64,000 nucleotides of DNA from Tubulanus polymorphus (GCF_964204645.1 NC_134026.1:124001-188000), one strand, 5' to 3'. Counted from the first letter of the stretch, positions 1 to 13,645 are shown. Made by a program: numbers and translations. The notes: a model not told the origin generated them from the letters alone.

Positions 1-280
1 CCCTGCTCCATCCCCCACTCTCCACTCACTCCCCTGCTCCATTCCCCACTCTCCACTCACTCCCCTGCTCCATCCCCCACTCTCCACTCACTCCTCTGCT
101 CCATCCCCCACTCTCCATTCACTCCCCTGCTCCATTCCCCACTCTCCACTCACTCCCCTGCTCCATCCCCCACTCTCCACTCACTCCTCTGCTCCATCCC
201 CCACTCTCCATTCACTCCCCTGCTCCATCCCCCACTCTCCACTCACTCCCCTTCTCCATTCCCCACTCCCCACTCTCCTC
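1..280. repeat. 30 bp minisatellite (C-rich)
   Basis: About nine head-to-tail copies of a 30 bp unit containing CTGCTCCATCCCCCACTC and CCACTCACT. Copies differ by a few C/T changes, and the array is cut by the left window edge, so its true length is unknown. No coding sense is apparent. Confidence 0.95.
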
Positions 281-638
281 ATTATCTGTCTCTAAAATCA
301 ACGGGCAAAACTGCGTCAACATGTCGTACATTACGGACAACTGTGGCAATACGGGATATCGACAAATTAAAGTTCTTGAATTACTCGTTTGATGGCGCTA
401 GTCAGAACCGGAAATTGGACACTAAATCCGCCATGCTCTAGTTCATTTGCAATGAAATCTCTCGCTTCAAGTTTTCAATGAGCGATATTTTACTTACTAT
501 ATATCGTCACCCATAATCCTTTAAATATGTAATCCTACCGCTACGTTGGATATGATAAAACCTCACTGCAAAGGCTAGAAATCACTATAAATGTCCTAAC
601 ATTATCAAAAAACATTTTGCAACTCCTGACGATGTGAA

Positions 639-705
639 GACTGGTTGCCAGGTATCACATGGTGGCAGCACTTGACGGGCCAATTTTGATTGTTGGTTCG
701 AGTCC
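639..705 (+). repeat. SINE-like fragment
   Basis: Contains GACTGGTTGCC at 639-649, a core shared with other repeats in the window, and a Pol III B-box-like GGTTCGAGTCC at 695-705. No clear A box or tail is visible, so this is at best a relic of a tRNA-derived SINE. Confidence 0.35.
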
Positions 706-796
706 TGGTACTTTTCATATTTTCATTATGAATCTACGAGTTTAGTCCTTCTAAAATCAATTTTAGTTCATAATATTATTTCATATTTAACTGTGG

Positions 797-994
797 CAAT
801 AGAGGGTTCCACTTGTGGCAAGTGAGGATCCACCAAGTTCGCTAGTGTGCAGTGGGACATGAACTACTGCAGCAATAGAAGGTTCCACTTGTGGTAAGTG
901 AGGATCCACCAGGTGTCGCTAGTGTGCAGTAGGACATCAACTACTGCAGCAATAGAGGGTTCCACTTGTGGCAAGTGAGGATCCGCCAGGTGTT
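797..994 (+). repeat. 76-77 bp tandem repeat of a dispersed family
   Basis: Two and a half copies, starting at 797, 873 and 950. Each carries the core TTCCACTTGTGGCAAGTGAG followed by GATCCACCAGGTG or a close variant. Single copies of the same core occur at 3.29 kb, 48.68 kb and, on the minus strand, 11.52 kb. Function unknown; probably part of an unclassified transposable element. Confidence 0.85.
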
Positions 995-3280
995 GGAACA
1001 TGTGCATTCGAACAACGGCTCCAGGATTTCATATCGGATTCAATACAAATCTATCCACAATTTCTCGAATTCTAGCGGGATAGAGGATCTGCTCGCGATC
1101 TTTCATACATTCTCATCCAAAGCCCAAACGAGACGTAATTTTTGTCGCGAAGAAAACATTTTCGGACGAACAAATTTGACGTTTGAAAACATGTACGGAG
1201 ACCATGACAACATTGAAAAATCGAAAACAGACCTAGTTGAAATGTCAAAGCTGATTTACTCGGGTTTTTCCTTTTTATGTCAAACAGAAAAATTATCGGA
1301 CGTGTTTATTTTCGCTGCTACGGGCCACTAAATCTGTCAATAACTGTTCTTGTTCACGAGAATTAAACGGGTAATTTGCCACCCGAGAATACACCGATTC
1401 GTAATGGCTGAAATACACGAATTATAACCCTAGGCTCGGTCTGTATTAACCTTAGGTTGTATTTTAAATTCTTTGATGAATGTAATATATTTTAACAGTA
1501 ATACGAAATACTATATCGACGCAATCGCGTGGGGAATTAAATACCCTATCATCAGCATTCACATATCATGTACGCCTCTAGCAGATGATGTCAAATTGTA
1601 CTGCGCCACGTCAGGACTCCTCAAGGGGATACATTCGATTATTATCAAGCCTTACCTTAGAAGGGCGGAGGTCTACAATCAAGGAATTATAGGCGATAAA
1701 TACTGAACTGTAAGCGAGCGCCATTGATTTTGTTTGTTCGCTTTGGAAGTTTATAAATAATTTAAAACTATTAACGATTTTAGAGTTATTCGCTTTGAGC
1801 CATCTCTGAACTTTATTCAGCTATAACAATACCGCAGAAGAATAATCTTTATATCCGTTTCGTTTTTTTTGACTAATCAAGTACGTAGCGCTTGAGCAGC
1901 GGTTCGATATATTCGCCGGGAACAGTGCGATCTTATCGAGCAGTTTAAAAACCGATAGTTCTCACGGAAATGGACGAAGCGAACAGGTCCACCGCCGCGT
2001 GAAACCAGTAGAACTTCTTTCCAAGGGGCCTGAACGTCCATTATGATCGTAAAGCCACCAAGGCTCTGTTCACGCTCCTATTTTCGATTTCCTATCGTGT
2101 ATTTTTCGCGACCTGAATTTAATTCGTGATAAAATGAATCGTACTATTACAATCTAAAAGTAATCTATGAAATATAAACCCGCCAAAGATTTAGAAGAAT
2201 TTACATCACTACAAATCGCTTATAGTGAAATATATTATCACACCAAATACATTTTTGAGTTTATCAAAACTGTAGGATCTATTTTTATATTTAGTAATTT
2301 AATTAAATCAAGTATTTGTATTCTTAAGATATTGCAAATTTTCTCGCCAGAATTGCGTCCCAATTTCTGTGAAAACAATTTTGAGTAGACAAATTTATTT
2401 GTTTCTTTTTTAGAATAAGGCGATGATGTCAGATGTGCGGGAATCGATGCCGCTGACAGCTATCGATGTAGCACCGCATAGCGCTCACAGCAATTTACTC
2501 ATCATAAACATAATATAGATAATCTATCAGATTTTATTAATACACCACAGGGCGAAAGTTTAATAAAGTATATATTCATATATAGCCTATTGACGACTAA
2601 AGCAAGATGTTATATAAAACCCTAAATTGATCAGCTATCAGCGACGGAACGACGTGTTAATGATACCAAATTATTTCAAAATCGCGTATCTTTTTACCGC
2701 CGCTAAAAAACGCGATGATGTAAAATATGAAACTAATTCAATGCAGAAACAGAAAGAGGAGTGTTTCGTGTTTTGTGTTTTTTGTATTATATTGGATGAT
2801 GATAATTACGGATGAACCGGTTTTCAGATTTGCGTAATTTTTCATTTCGCTTGATGTTTCGGGAAAATGCCGCGGCTTAATGTAAATCTAAATTAATGAA
2901 AGGCAAAACCATTTATATTTGCGTTCATCAAAGCGCGCGCATAAAAACGGCTAACTTTCAGCTAGAGATGAAAACCTGAACAGCGTTTTAAAAACTGCCT
3001 TTGAACATCGTTCTGTACATTCTGCGATGGAATGGACGGGTTTAGAGGCATATTTGAGAAATTGATTTAAAGTATCAAATAACGATATCGAATCGTGCGG
3101 CTCCGGGATTTATGACGCGCCGGGAACCAAAGCGGTAAAGGTCGCAATTCCCGCTTTAAGTTTTAACGAGATAATCATTTCAAAAATTTATGCATTTGTC
3201 TTCATTATTCATCAGAAAATTATCAATTTACATCAAGGTATTTTTGTTCCAGCAACTTATGATGGAGAAACTCCCCAACG
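995..3280. other. Gene-free stretch
   Basis: AT-rich sequence with no supported gene. The 121-codon frame after 966 begins inside the repeat with a non-ATG codon and shows no recognisable domain. A short minus-strand segment near 1659-1704 is bracketed by AG and GTAAGG splice-like sites but stands alone. Confidence 0.5.
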
Positions 3281-3284
3281 CTCT

Positions 3285-3500
3285 GCGGCAATCGAGGATT
3301 CCACTTGTGGCAAGCGAGGATCCACCAGGTGTTGCTAGAAGAGTTCTCTTAAATAAATCAGATATCGATAACACTATACCAATCACTGAGTAGTAGGTGG
3401 ATTCAGTGCATGGATTCAGGAGCCTAGAAATTCAGATCAAAGTCGATTGATATCGAACCAGTTTTGACAACATAAAGCGCCACCTAGCGGGATAGCTGAC
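3285..3500 (+). repeat. Dispersed repeat, copy at 3.3 kb
   Basis: Starts with the shared core (GGATTCCACTTGTGGCAAGC at about 3296) and extends about 200 bp. Its right part aligns by eye with 48.84-48.98 kb: GCATGGATTCAGGAGC versus GCATGGAGTCGCGAGC, then GATTGATATCGAACCAGTTT versus GATCGATATTGAATCAATTT. Its right end lies within a few bases of the splice donor of the minus-strand exon at 3506. Confidence 0.7.
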
Positions 3501-3505
3501 CATAC

Positions 3506-3653
3506 CTGTTATAGATGATGTACGCGGTATGGAGTTTTCTGTAACATACTCCCTTTTTACCGAGTTCAGTGCGCGTTATATTAAATGTACCCAAGCCTTG
3601 TTGATACCAGGTTCCCTTGTATTCGTCGGGGAAATGACAGTTTTGCACGCAAT
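3506..3653 (-). CDS. Exon of secreted/membrane protein with DUF7044-like Cys domain (partial gene)
   Basis: A 148 bp internal exon on the minus strand with acceptor TATATCTTTCAG and donor AACAG|GTATGG. It starts in phase 1 and ends in phase 2. The 48 whole codons give a compact extracellular pattern: CVQNC, then HFPDEYKGTWYQQG, then NITRTELGKKGVC and a final aromatic strand YIIYN. The spacing C-x-F-P-x3-K-G-x-W-Y-Q-x-G ... K-K-G-x-C is what I know from the DUF7042-DUF7045 group of secreted or single-pass proteins of arthropods and molluscs, where this unit (DUF7044-like) follows the signal peptide. Function of that family is unknown. The first exon is probably at 15794-15866, whose phase fits exactly. 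The next exon should encode a CxxC segment and lies at lower coordinates; I could not find it, so it may be outside the window. The family call rests on motif memory, not a search. Confidence 0.7.
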
Positions 3654-3818
3654 CTGAAAGATATAATAACATTCGAATATTAAGACTTTGAGAAAAGACC
3701 TCGATGAAAACATGTAACTATGAGGTATGATAAAAAGGCTCCCGTCGCCAATAAGGTTTTACAGTTGTTGATTCTGATCAACAATTTATAGACACCAGAT
3801 ATTGATAGCGATCCTCTG

Positions 3819-3944
3819 TCTCCTACTCAGTCTACGTCCTACCCCTTCCCCTGGTCAGTCTCCTACTCAGTCTACGTCCTACCCCTTCCCCTGGTCAGTC
3901 TCCTACTCAGTCTACGTCCTACCCCTTCCCCTGGTCAGTCTCCT
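3819..3944. repeat. 40 bp minisatellite
   Basis: Three near-identical 40 bp units (starts 3819, 3859, 3899) built from CTCCTACTCAGTCTACGTCC and CCCCTTCCCCTGGTCAG, followed by a short partial copy and a TC-rich run to about 4007. It lies downstream of the minus-strand acceptor at 3654, within the long intron. Confidence 0.95.
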
Positions 3945-4124
3945 TCACTCATTTTAGACTCCCTTCCTTTCTCTTTGTCCTATCTCTATCTCTCTCTCTC
4001 TCTGTCTTGCACTTTTTTGTTATTGCAATTTAAGAACTACCCTTGTGTAGATTCCTGTCAAAATTCCATGGAAAATCCAGGAACCGAAGAATGGTAGAAT
4101 ATTTTGAGAATATAAAGCATTAGT

Positions 4125-4288
4125 AACCAGTGACACCACACCTGATCACTGGTCACCACACCTGATCACTGGTCACCACACCCGATCACTGGTCACCACA
4201 TCTGATCACACTGATCACCGGTCACCACACCCGATCACTGGTCACCACATCTGATCACACTGATCACCACACCTGGTCACTGGTCACC
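4125..4288. repeat. 20 bp minisatellite
   Basis: About eight imperfect copies of TGGTCACCACACCTGATCAC with an occasional 8 bp indel (TGATCACA). Non-coding. Confidence 0.92.
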
Positions 4289-5800
4289 ACATCCCATTTC
4301 TCCTTTATTTGTTCCCCTTCTATCTTGTTCTCTTTTCTCCCTCCCTCTCTCGTCAGCCTCTCTCTATATCTGGCTGTAGCTGTGCGCGGGTCCTGTGCAA
4401 CTTCTATCCGGTGACAATCAATTATCAGCGGATTCTCCGGCGTGTGTTATACTGGTAGTGTCGTTTATCTGGCTTTCACGTGTCGCTCGCTGCACATATC
4501 TGCTTAATATTCGTAGAGGTTAATTCGTGTTGAATCATCAATCATTTGGGAGGAGAAAAAGCTTTTCATAGACATGTTTCATTCCTACTCCCGGTAACGG
4601 ATTAAAATCACAAACTCGGATTTAAACTCGCTACTTTGACCGTACGAGAAACAATCGTGAATTTTGTTTGATGTATGTGATTTTAAGCCGCTTCCCGTTC
4701 GAATTAGCGATAGTTCTTTTTGTCGCTGAATCAAATTGCGGAATCGGTATAAGCAAAACGAGTTCTAAATGTCGCATTGTCTCCTCGAGGTAAGTGGCTC
4801 AGTTGTGTCTGCGGATAAACTATGACATAATCCACGAGTAATGGCAATTCCAAAAAAGAGAAAAATTTCTTTTTTAAACTTTGAAATTGTCTTCTTTTTG
4901 CGACAGTGCCACGACGCCACTGCGACGTGTGAGGCCCTGGTCTGAACCAGCACCACCTGCGGAAAGAATCGAAATTCTTCGAATCCTCTCAGGAATGACG
5001 AGGTTTTTTGCCCGCTATTTACGTTTTTATTTGTGCCGAGTTATTATTGTGTAAGTTTTCAGTGATTGCTGAGTTATTGTGCGAAGAACTGCCTAATAAG
5101 CCATGATTGGCCATCTCAACACTATCAACTAATGCGCGCAGCACGTCAGTTCAAATATGAAAAATACACTAAGACATGCTTCCCGGGGAAGAGAATTCTA
5201 TCAGACGGAAATGACTTGAAATTTGATATTTGCAATTTTCCAATAGATGCGTCAATGTAGTGATGGGTGACTTATTATTGGCCTTAAGGAAATGCGTTGA
5301 CAATATTGAATGCGTTCGGTATTGATTATGGCTTAAACCCGATATTTTCCATCTTATGCCGCCATTATTTTGTTTTCTGAAAAACTCCTGCCGTCTTGAA
5401 ATTATCGAACGTATACACAGTTTAAAAAGACCGTATTCGGAAAAATGTGATAACCTTGCGACATTATTAGACAGTTAATTTCCACTGGGGGTCACACAAT
5501 GTCACTACTGTATACCTCGAGGGTTCGAATGAGCATCTTCTTTTGATGAAGTTTCTTTTCACTGTTTACGGCGGTGCTGGGTATGCTGTAGCCGGTTCTG
5601 ATTGCCCGCTATTTTTCTTCGACCAAACACACGTTTATTAATACGGTGGTCGTGCCACGTTCGATTAGGAGACGATCGAGACAGGATGCTCGCTAATACA
5701 TCACGACCAGGCAATTATATTCACGGGGGATTATACAGAGGTCTTCTATTATCGGGTCCGTGGTCAAAGCCAAGGTCTCAAGGACTATAGCCGTTAAGCC

Positions 5801-5850
5801 GTTCTAGAGAAGGCTACATCAGAGCGTTCTAGAGAAGGCTACATCAGAGC
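5801..5850. repeat. 25 bp direct duplication
   Basis: GTTCTAGAGAAGGCTACATC plus AGAGC is present twice, back to back and identical. Confidence 0.9.
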
Positions 5851-5872
5851 GAGCTTAGGACTAGGATTGCCA

Positions 5873-6244
<372 letters not shown>

Positions 6245-8778
6245 CACAAGCATAAGCTTCATTCTATCGCCATCTTGTTGTAGAGAGAACATGATTGTAC
6301 GTATGCGCACGACGGTAAGCGATTAACGCGAAAGCAGCGTTCTTGGTTCCGAAGCCAATTAAGATGACTGTTTCTTCACCAAAGCTTGTTTCTGTTGGTA
6401 ACTATGTCGACTGATCGTCGCCGTCGTCGCTGCCGACAAGCCGACAAAACATCTTCCACGAACCGAGATAATGCCGCGCATAAAAATACACGCATCCAAT
6501 CTTCAGAGCACTGAATCCCGGAGCCATCGCTATAGAAAAAAACGATTGGTCTCGCGCAGAAACACGTCGAGACTTTCAGATTAAAGATTTTTAAACAACT
6601 GTCGTCAGTATAGTGCAGAGCTGAGACTAAAGCGCGCTATTCAATTATTCCCGCATTCAACATTCAAATGATTTTATCTGTTGCGATTTCATTTTCTCGT
6701 CTCTTAATGATTTTCCGTAAATGGTTTTACAATGAGTATAGCATCAGTTTCGCGCCGTTCCGCGCTGAATCTATACGATGCCAGATTTGCATGGCGGAAC
6801 GACGGTCCTGTGTACATCGAGTAATTTATGGGTCTCCGGAGACCGAAACCATAATTCGACCGTCGCTGTAAATCCCATTCTATCCATGGTCAGTTTCATT
6901 GGTAAGTAGATTGTAAATAGTTCCCTGATGACGCTTCGTCACAGTTTTAGACGCTCACAGCGGACAAGATGTCAATCATTGCGACCAGGAAATTCCTCTA
7001 TTTGGCATAGATTATTTGATAATCATCGTCTCGGGTACATCGACACACATTGACCAATTGAGCTAGAGGCAATTTCGAGTGAACAACGGCCATAAATCAA
7101 CTTCTACTTAACGTGGAGTCATTGAAGGTAGTAAGTGGCCGTATAGTTAAAGGAGCTTAACCATCAAATGGATTGCGATGCGTGTTGCGCAGTGAGAAGA
7201 GCTGAGGATGATTTTGCAACTGGTATATTTCTGTTTGACACAAGTGGACTGTTTGTCTCGAGTACCGCTCTACCGATAACTGTTCTGTTTATTTCTCGTA
7301 AAACTCTCAGCACCTTCCTATCCCCCACACGCACTAGAACAGTATAGATAACGACTCGTACTATATTTACACGGATGATTTTCGATTCTTTCTCGTCGGT
7401 GAAGTGCTAAAATGAATAGAAGATACCCGCGTGGAACTGAGATGCGAAATTAGTTTCCGTGCGATAGAAGGTATTTACGGGGGGCTCGATTGTGTAATTG
7501 TTATTGCCATATTGCTCATATTGCTCGTCTCTGAATGAAACATAAAATCAAGCCGCATTGAGCTGTAATGATGGCAGTATTCCCACAATACCACTAGACA
7601 TCAGCAGTCTGTGACTCGAACGGCACAATGTATAATATATCCCGCAGGTGGTTTCGTTGAGTAACTGTAAAGCGAATGACTCAATTTTACGCGAGCGCAG
7701 ATAATGGAAAAAACAATTCAAAGAGCGACCAAAAGAGAATTGTCATTCGCAATTAACTAGCAGACGCATTTTAGAAATCATTTTCGCACGACGGCACAGG
7801 GCACGACGACAAGGTACAAAAACTCATTTGAGAAATGACGACGAAGACGACGACGACGGCAGACATGTGAGTTTTCACTTTGAAGATTCTAGCGCGCAGA
7901 GCTCACGGCGGGTCATTTATTGCCGTCAAAGAGATCGCCGTATTGGGGATTTACCACTAGATTTCACATCCCAGGATATTTTACCACAAGGCGTATGATA
8001 TATTACATAAGAACCGATACTATTTGCAAGTCGAATGAACCTCTCTTTTCTTTCTCTCCGCCGGCAAAACATTAAATTCGGAGAACGACAAAAAATATAT
8101 CATTCTCCATACGTGATATTTATTTCCTCTCTATTTAAAAGCCTCAGGTTTTTACCGATATAAAGATATCAAACAACGTCGACGAAAATCTTGATCCACA
8201 GTCTGATATATCACGGGCAGTTCCCATAGTCGAGAGATAGTCTTTGAACGTCATCATCTTGAATATTAAGACTTGTTTTGCATTGTCGGATTGGCATTAG
8301 AACTAAGATGTTCCTAGAACGGTCTTAAGCCTCTTAGCTATGACTGCGAAGCCGCCCCTCTGTATTTTCGTTTGGAAGAATATAGGGTTCTCCGAATCAA
8401 GCGACTTTATCGTGAATTCCACCTTATCGCATACCATTCCGCGTGTCTTATATATACTGAAATAGCAGGACTTCAGCTTATCCTCAACGGCCGAGTCTGA
8501 AATTCATAGCATGCATTTTCTTGCTAGTTACAGCCGAGTAAAGCACCGCTTTGGTGGTTTTTACGAGATGACATAGGTGAATGCATACCTCGGCTTCAGC
8601 TGATTGCTTTTCTCTCTCTTTCTTATCCTTCTCAATCTACGAATACAAACTCATATCACGTACTTCAAATCAAATAAACACAGTTGCACTAGTTCTATGT
8701 GCAGCAGCCTTCAGATAACTGAATTATTAAGATTTCTCTTACAATTAGCGAAGACAGAACGTGGAATAGATTGTCGTG

Positions 8779-8854
8779 TACTCTCTCCCCCTCTCTCTCT
8801 CTCCCCCCTCTCTCTCTCTCCACCCCCTCTCTCTCTCTCTCCCTCTCTCTCTCG
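8779..8854. repeat. CT-rich microsatellite
   Basis: Interrupted (CT)n with short C runs, about 75 bp. No gene sense. Confidence 0.93.
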
Positions 8855-9573
8855 CAACCCGTCCCATTTATAAATAATACAGCGCATGACTTACATGCAT
8901 TACGGTGCCGAACTCGTTACTCTACGGCTAAACAGGGCATAAATAAGAAATGATCATGACTCGGCATTTTTAAACAGTTTCTATCCAACAGCAGCAGCAG
9001 CAGCCGATGAGACGACTGTAAATAACTCAATAACCAGTCAACGTGCTTCACGTTTCTCTATTTGCAAACTCGAGAGTGATGCGCGTGAATTTCGGAGTTA
9101 ATGAGGGGACACGTCATAGAACTGTGGCGTCTAGGGAAATACAGGATGCTCCCCAAATTGCCTTCTTGCCTTCGACGATATTTGATAGGGGAATATTTGA
9201 CATGATGTTGAATTTTCTTCGAATGGCGGCCAGTGTCTGAGTAAATACTTTATTTCAGACAAAACGCAAATGGACATTGCTTTGCATTAAACACGAGATG
9301 TGCCTTCGCTTTTCTTACCATCAATCTTCATTTATGACTCATATCATCATCAATATTTAAAATACTCGCCTATTCTGAAATTCGTTTGTAAATTTTGTAG
9401 AATTCAAGGTATCAATAATATAAGATATATTAGAAATCTGAGCCGTTTGATTTACAGAAGGTCGGTACAAACACATACATACGATACGGTCAATGTTAAT
9501 GAAATAATGTAGCCTGGAGTCATGTGTTCAATCTATCGAACCATTTCTTTTTACGGATAAGAATCGAGACGCG

Positions 9574-9618
9574 GCTGCTGATGCTGCTGATGCTGATGCT
9601 GCTGCTGCTGCTGCTGCT
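9574..9618. repeat. CTG/ATG trinucleotide repeat
   Basis: A run of CTG triplets with interspersed ATG, ending in six uninterrupted GCT/CTG units. It gives a Leu/Met stretch in one plus frame, but no surrounding splice sites or domain support coding. Confidence 0.9.
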
Positions 9619-10610
9619 ATACACGGAGAAAACGATCGGTTTCGTCGTGCGGTCCTGTCAGCGCAGTCTCATAATTATTGACACCTTTCACGACGACGAC
9701 GATAGGGAGGAGGAGGGAGAGGAGGGAGAACGGACGATGAAAACCTCGCATGTATCTCTCTCTCTCTCACACGGCGAGAGACGTTCATAAACAAGAAGAA
9801 GTGTAAGTGTATGTGCGTGTGCGCCGACACAAATTGATTCAGATAAGGAACCCAAGGGAAATGATGCCAAGATGCGTTACTGTGATGCAGTAGAATACGA
9901 ATATCTTTAACGGTATATCTTCGCAAAAGAGGAGGGAAGGGAAGAGACTGTGTCTCCTGTAGATAGCATATTTATCATCACACCAGGGGCTCAGTGGATC
10001 CAGGTAAAAACTGCGTGTGTATATGACTATGTATCGCGTGTCTCCTCAACGCTACCACTAATCAACACTAGCCTATCTCTATCTCTGCTTTAATTAATGA
10101 CACTACTATCGAAATTGATTCGCAAGAGAAAATATATAGATTGTCAGTGTCATTATCTTATCACTGATAGTTCGGGACATTTGTGAGCAGGTCGCCAGTA
10201 CGATACATTGTCAGGTAATAAGCATCTAAAGTGTTCCTAATTCGTCTGGAAACAACCCTGTAAAAGAAATCGTTCACCGGTACTGAGTGGGATAAAGGTC
10301 TGATAAAAGGTATAGAAACGGCTCGAATAAAGGACATTGCGCAGTCACAGTACGCGCTCTGTAACGATCATCCCTGGGTAGGGATTCGGACGTGTCCGCG
10401 AATGCCTGCCCGAATACTCACAGTGCGCATTATAGTTGCGCATCTCAGCCGCCTCAAGTTGTCGGCGCCAATCAGATTGACCGTTGTGTAATCGTTAGGA
10501 CGGGTTCATAGTCCGGGCTAAGGTGAAACGTGATTTATGATTGGCTGAAATTGATATTACGGCAATGTTGCGCGTTTATGGGGCAATTCAGGCAGGGTTA
10601 AGTGACGATA

Positions 10611-10653
10611 CAGTCTCTCGGTGCCATCGGGTTCGAATCCCTGCTGCGAGAGG
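10611..10653 (+). repeat. tRNA-like fragment (B box)
   Basis: GGTTCGAATCC at 10630-10640 matches the Pol III B box exactly, and short complementary ends (TCTCTCG ... CGAGAGG) bracket it. There is no anticodon arm or A box, so this is not a tRNA gene; a SINE relic is the likeliest origin. Confidence 0.3.
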
Positions 10654-11489
10654 ACGCTTTAACATTCCTCGTAGTGTATCGGCCCTTATGGTCAATTCCC
10701 GGTGCCAGCAATGAGGGAAAACATGTTTAGATGGGCGGAATCATCTGATGATCTCTTGAAATTCAAACAACCAATTTGGTCATTGTATCTATTCGGAACT
10801 CTATCTAGACCGCGAGCTCTTATTACTGGGTGGGGTATATTACGCGAAGGACAGGTGAAGGTCGTTGATGTTACAGTGTTTGAGATTAATTCCTGCAATG
10901 CGCGCTGTGTTTGACAATAGCGGTATTATGTCATTGACAGAAAAGCTGGAACAGTCACTAGACTGAGTCGGAGCAATTTATCCTACTGACAGCACCGTGT
11001 GGTATGCAAACCAGTGACTAGTTTTACTACAGCCAATTAGTACAATTACACTATTATGCGTTACACTTTAGAAGCGAGGAACGTTTGAGTCAGAACGGCA
11101 GAATGATGGTGGTAAATCGCAATTAGATCCACAACAGAACACGGTTAGAAGCTATTATTAATTGGCATGATTTGCAACAAACTTCGCTCGGAATGAAACC
11201 CGTATTTTACTGGTGTAGCGAACTAAGGGTTAATGAGCAACCCGTCCCACTAACTATCCCCGCGGATAATGGTCGACGTCTAAAGGACAATTCAATCACA
11301 ATTTATTCCATTTTCGATTGAATTTTATCTAGATTTTTAGCCTCCCACGTCAGAAATTAGGCAAATCCTGATTAATTCAGATTGATATTTATGGTTCTGA
11401 CGGTTTTTATCCATCTTTTATAGAGTTTGAGAAATTTAGGATAGATTTTAATCGGCTCTGAGTAGAAAGCATTTATCGTTGTCCTAATG

Positions 11490-11546
11490 CGCACTAGCGA
11501 CACCTGGTGGATCCTCGCTTACCACGGGCGGAATCATCGATTGCCA
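11490..11546 (-). repeat. Dispersed repeat core, minus-strand copy
   Basis: Read on the minus strand it has GGCAATCGATGATTCC, a CCGTGGTAAGCGAGGATCC segment and ACCAGGTGTCGCTAGTG, the same order as in the plus-strand copies at 0.8, 3.3 and 48.7 kb. Only the roughly 55 bp core is shared here. Confidence 0.75.
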
Positions 11547-12109
11547 AGAGTCGAACACGAGCCCTTATACAGCAGCTGCTGAGAACGAATCGAAGGACGC
11601 GTGCACGGAAAAATAAGAAAATGATTTCAGACGGTCGTCCCTTTGACCTTTCAGTAATCATACCGCGGGCCATAATAGATGACAAAGAAAGAACGTGCGC
11701 ATTAAACATTTTGTTGGAAAAAAACGATGCGCAGTAGAACAGTGCCCGGAGGAGTTTGAACAGACTACTGTAAACTGAAATAAATCCATTTGCATTTAGC
11801 TGATTCATGTCGGTCTCCATGTAACACATGCGCATTCTGAATGATCGCCGGACATCCGGCTTAGATCCATTCTCCTGAAATCTTCAATTAGTCACCTACA
11901 ACACACTTACAATTATATATATACAAGTTGCATATATGCTGGAGTAGACTTCATTTGCGATTGAGAGAATTTTCCATTAATTCGACGACTTTCTCTTAAT
12001 TAGTTAAGGTGCGATTTATTACGTAATTCAAGGTAAGCTGTTAATTGTATTCACCCAGAACCGAGGACTGAAAACAAGCCAAATTTGTAGAAATACAATC
12101 TCGCAATAA

Positions 12110-12256
12110 GAATGAAAAGTCGAGTGCGATATGCTTCCTTGAACTGGTAGTTCATTTCGACTTTATTCTATTCGTGAAGATGACTCATTAGCCGAAACAT
12201 CGAAAAACAATTCTAGTTCAAGGAAACATTTCGGACTCGATATTCTCTTTTCATTC
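12110..12256. mobile_element. Foldback/snap-back element
   Basis: Two arms of about 42 bp (12110-12150 and 12213-12256) are imperfect inverted copies. Both contain TTCAAGGAA in opposite sense next to an ACTCG block and TTTTCATTC at the outer edge. The 62 bp loop carries GATGACTCATTAGCCGAAAC. The single-stranded form would be a long hairpin, typical of a small foldback element or hairpin-ended retroelement relic. No coding capacity. Confidence 0.6.
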
Positions 12257-12336
12257 TCTATAGAGGGACTTTATCTAATTCTTACAACACGGAATCGGAG
12301 TGTTTTATCAAGATTAGGCCGAACCTGTAACCTATT

Positions 12337-12383
12337 CAGGAGCTGCAGTTTCGCGAGTTTCAGGAGCTGCAGTTTCGCGAGTT
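12337..12383. repeat. 24 bp direct duplication
   Basis: CAGGAGCTGCAGTTTCGCGA plus GTTT occurs twice in tandem (starts 12337 and 12361), each with an internal PstI-type palindrome CTGCAG. Confidence 0.9.
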
Positions 12384-13640
12384 CTAATTTCGACTCTAAG
12401 AATTTAACTTATCGAAGATGAAATAGAACTCGGTGAAGAACTCTAAAACTGGGATCAGATCAATCGAAAAACAAAAAGAAAATAAAAGCGAGCAAACATT
12501 GTCGACATTTTCAAATTCAATGTCGAATCTTGTTCCGTAACGATTACAACAAGCTGACAAATAGCCAAGATGAATATCTAATATTCCTAATGTTTCATTT
12601 TACATCTGGAAAAAAGATAAAACCACGGACTGCACTGTTTCTCGATGAGACAACTTATTCTAAAATCATTATAAATCTGATCTGTTTTTGTGTTACTCGG
12701 TTTTATCGACATTGTAATTATCGCCATGTTTTCTCCAAGTTAAGAGTCTTTCTGTGTAGTTCGTGAAGTTACAGAATCAAAAAGACTGAAATTTCGGATC
12801 GATTTCAATGATAGAATTCATAGTTAAACGCTTAAAGACAACATGAAAATAATTTCAATTTTTGCATCCACAAAAAGCTAACTATGAAATGCACTTTTCC
12901 TCAACAAAGCAAATAGTTCTAAAATCTCTAAAATTCTAATTTTTTTTCCTGTTATTCTGAGAATGAAATTATCGTGGTTTCTTTTCAAATGAAGAAAGTC
13001 GTTCTGTGTTTTTGCACGAATTTAATGCCTTTTTTCAAAGATCGACCACCGTGCGAAATCCAATACAAAAGGGGGCAAAAATGTTCTATAACAAACCGAA
13101 CTTTTTTTGAACACCCTCAACCCGCTAAGCGCCACGCAGGGCATTCATTATAAGCGGGTTCGATGTTCCTTTTTTTCCCACTGGGGGAGAGACCAGAGAA
13201 TGACCTTCGACCAAGAAACTCCAGGTTTTGAACCAGGGTTTGAACTTCTTGATGAACAGAGTATAAGGTAATGCGTTGTTTTTCCCCCTGTTAAAGGGTG
13301 CCGCTACAAAATTTACTTCATGCCTCATTTTTGTTAGGTTTCAGTTTGTATTGTATCTTAATCATTCGTTGCTTAAGATGATACCTAAATTATATTGACT
13401 AAATTATTTGAAATAAACTCCTGGTTTAAAGAAACAATTCGGACTTTATTTTGAATTCTTATTGTAGGTTTTTATATCATTCAGCTGCGGGTCGGAAAAT
13501 TACACTTCCAGTTGCAATAGTTACAATTCTCAAAGAGCTTTAACGGAGTTCAGTGATTTATGGCGAGTTCGGTATATAAAGGTTTTTAATTATCATAGTC
13601 GCAATGTACAATATGAAATCCGCATGATTGTTTACTCTGG
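12384..13640. other. Gene-free stretch
   Basis: AT-rich sequence with no exon, RNA gene or repeat that I can support. Confidence 0.5.
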
Positions 13641-13645
13641 GAGCT

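Noticed and set aside
966-1331. 121-codon plus-strand frame
   Set aside because: Begins with TTG inside a repeat; no domain, no splice sites, composition like flanking DNA.
12165-12215. Hammerhead ribozyme resemblance (GATGA ... CGAAAC)
   Set aside because: The CTGATGA core reads AAGATGA and the expected stem II does not pair; kept only as a foldback loop.
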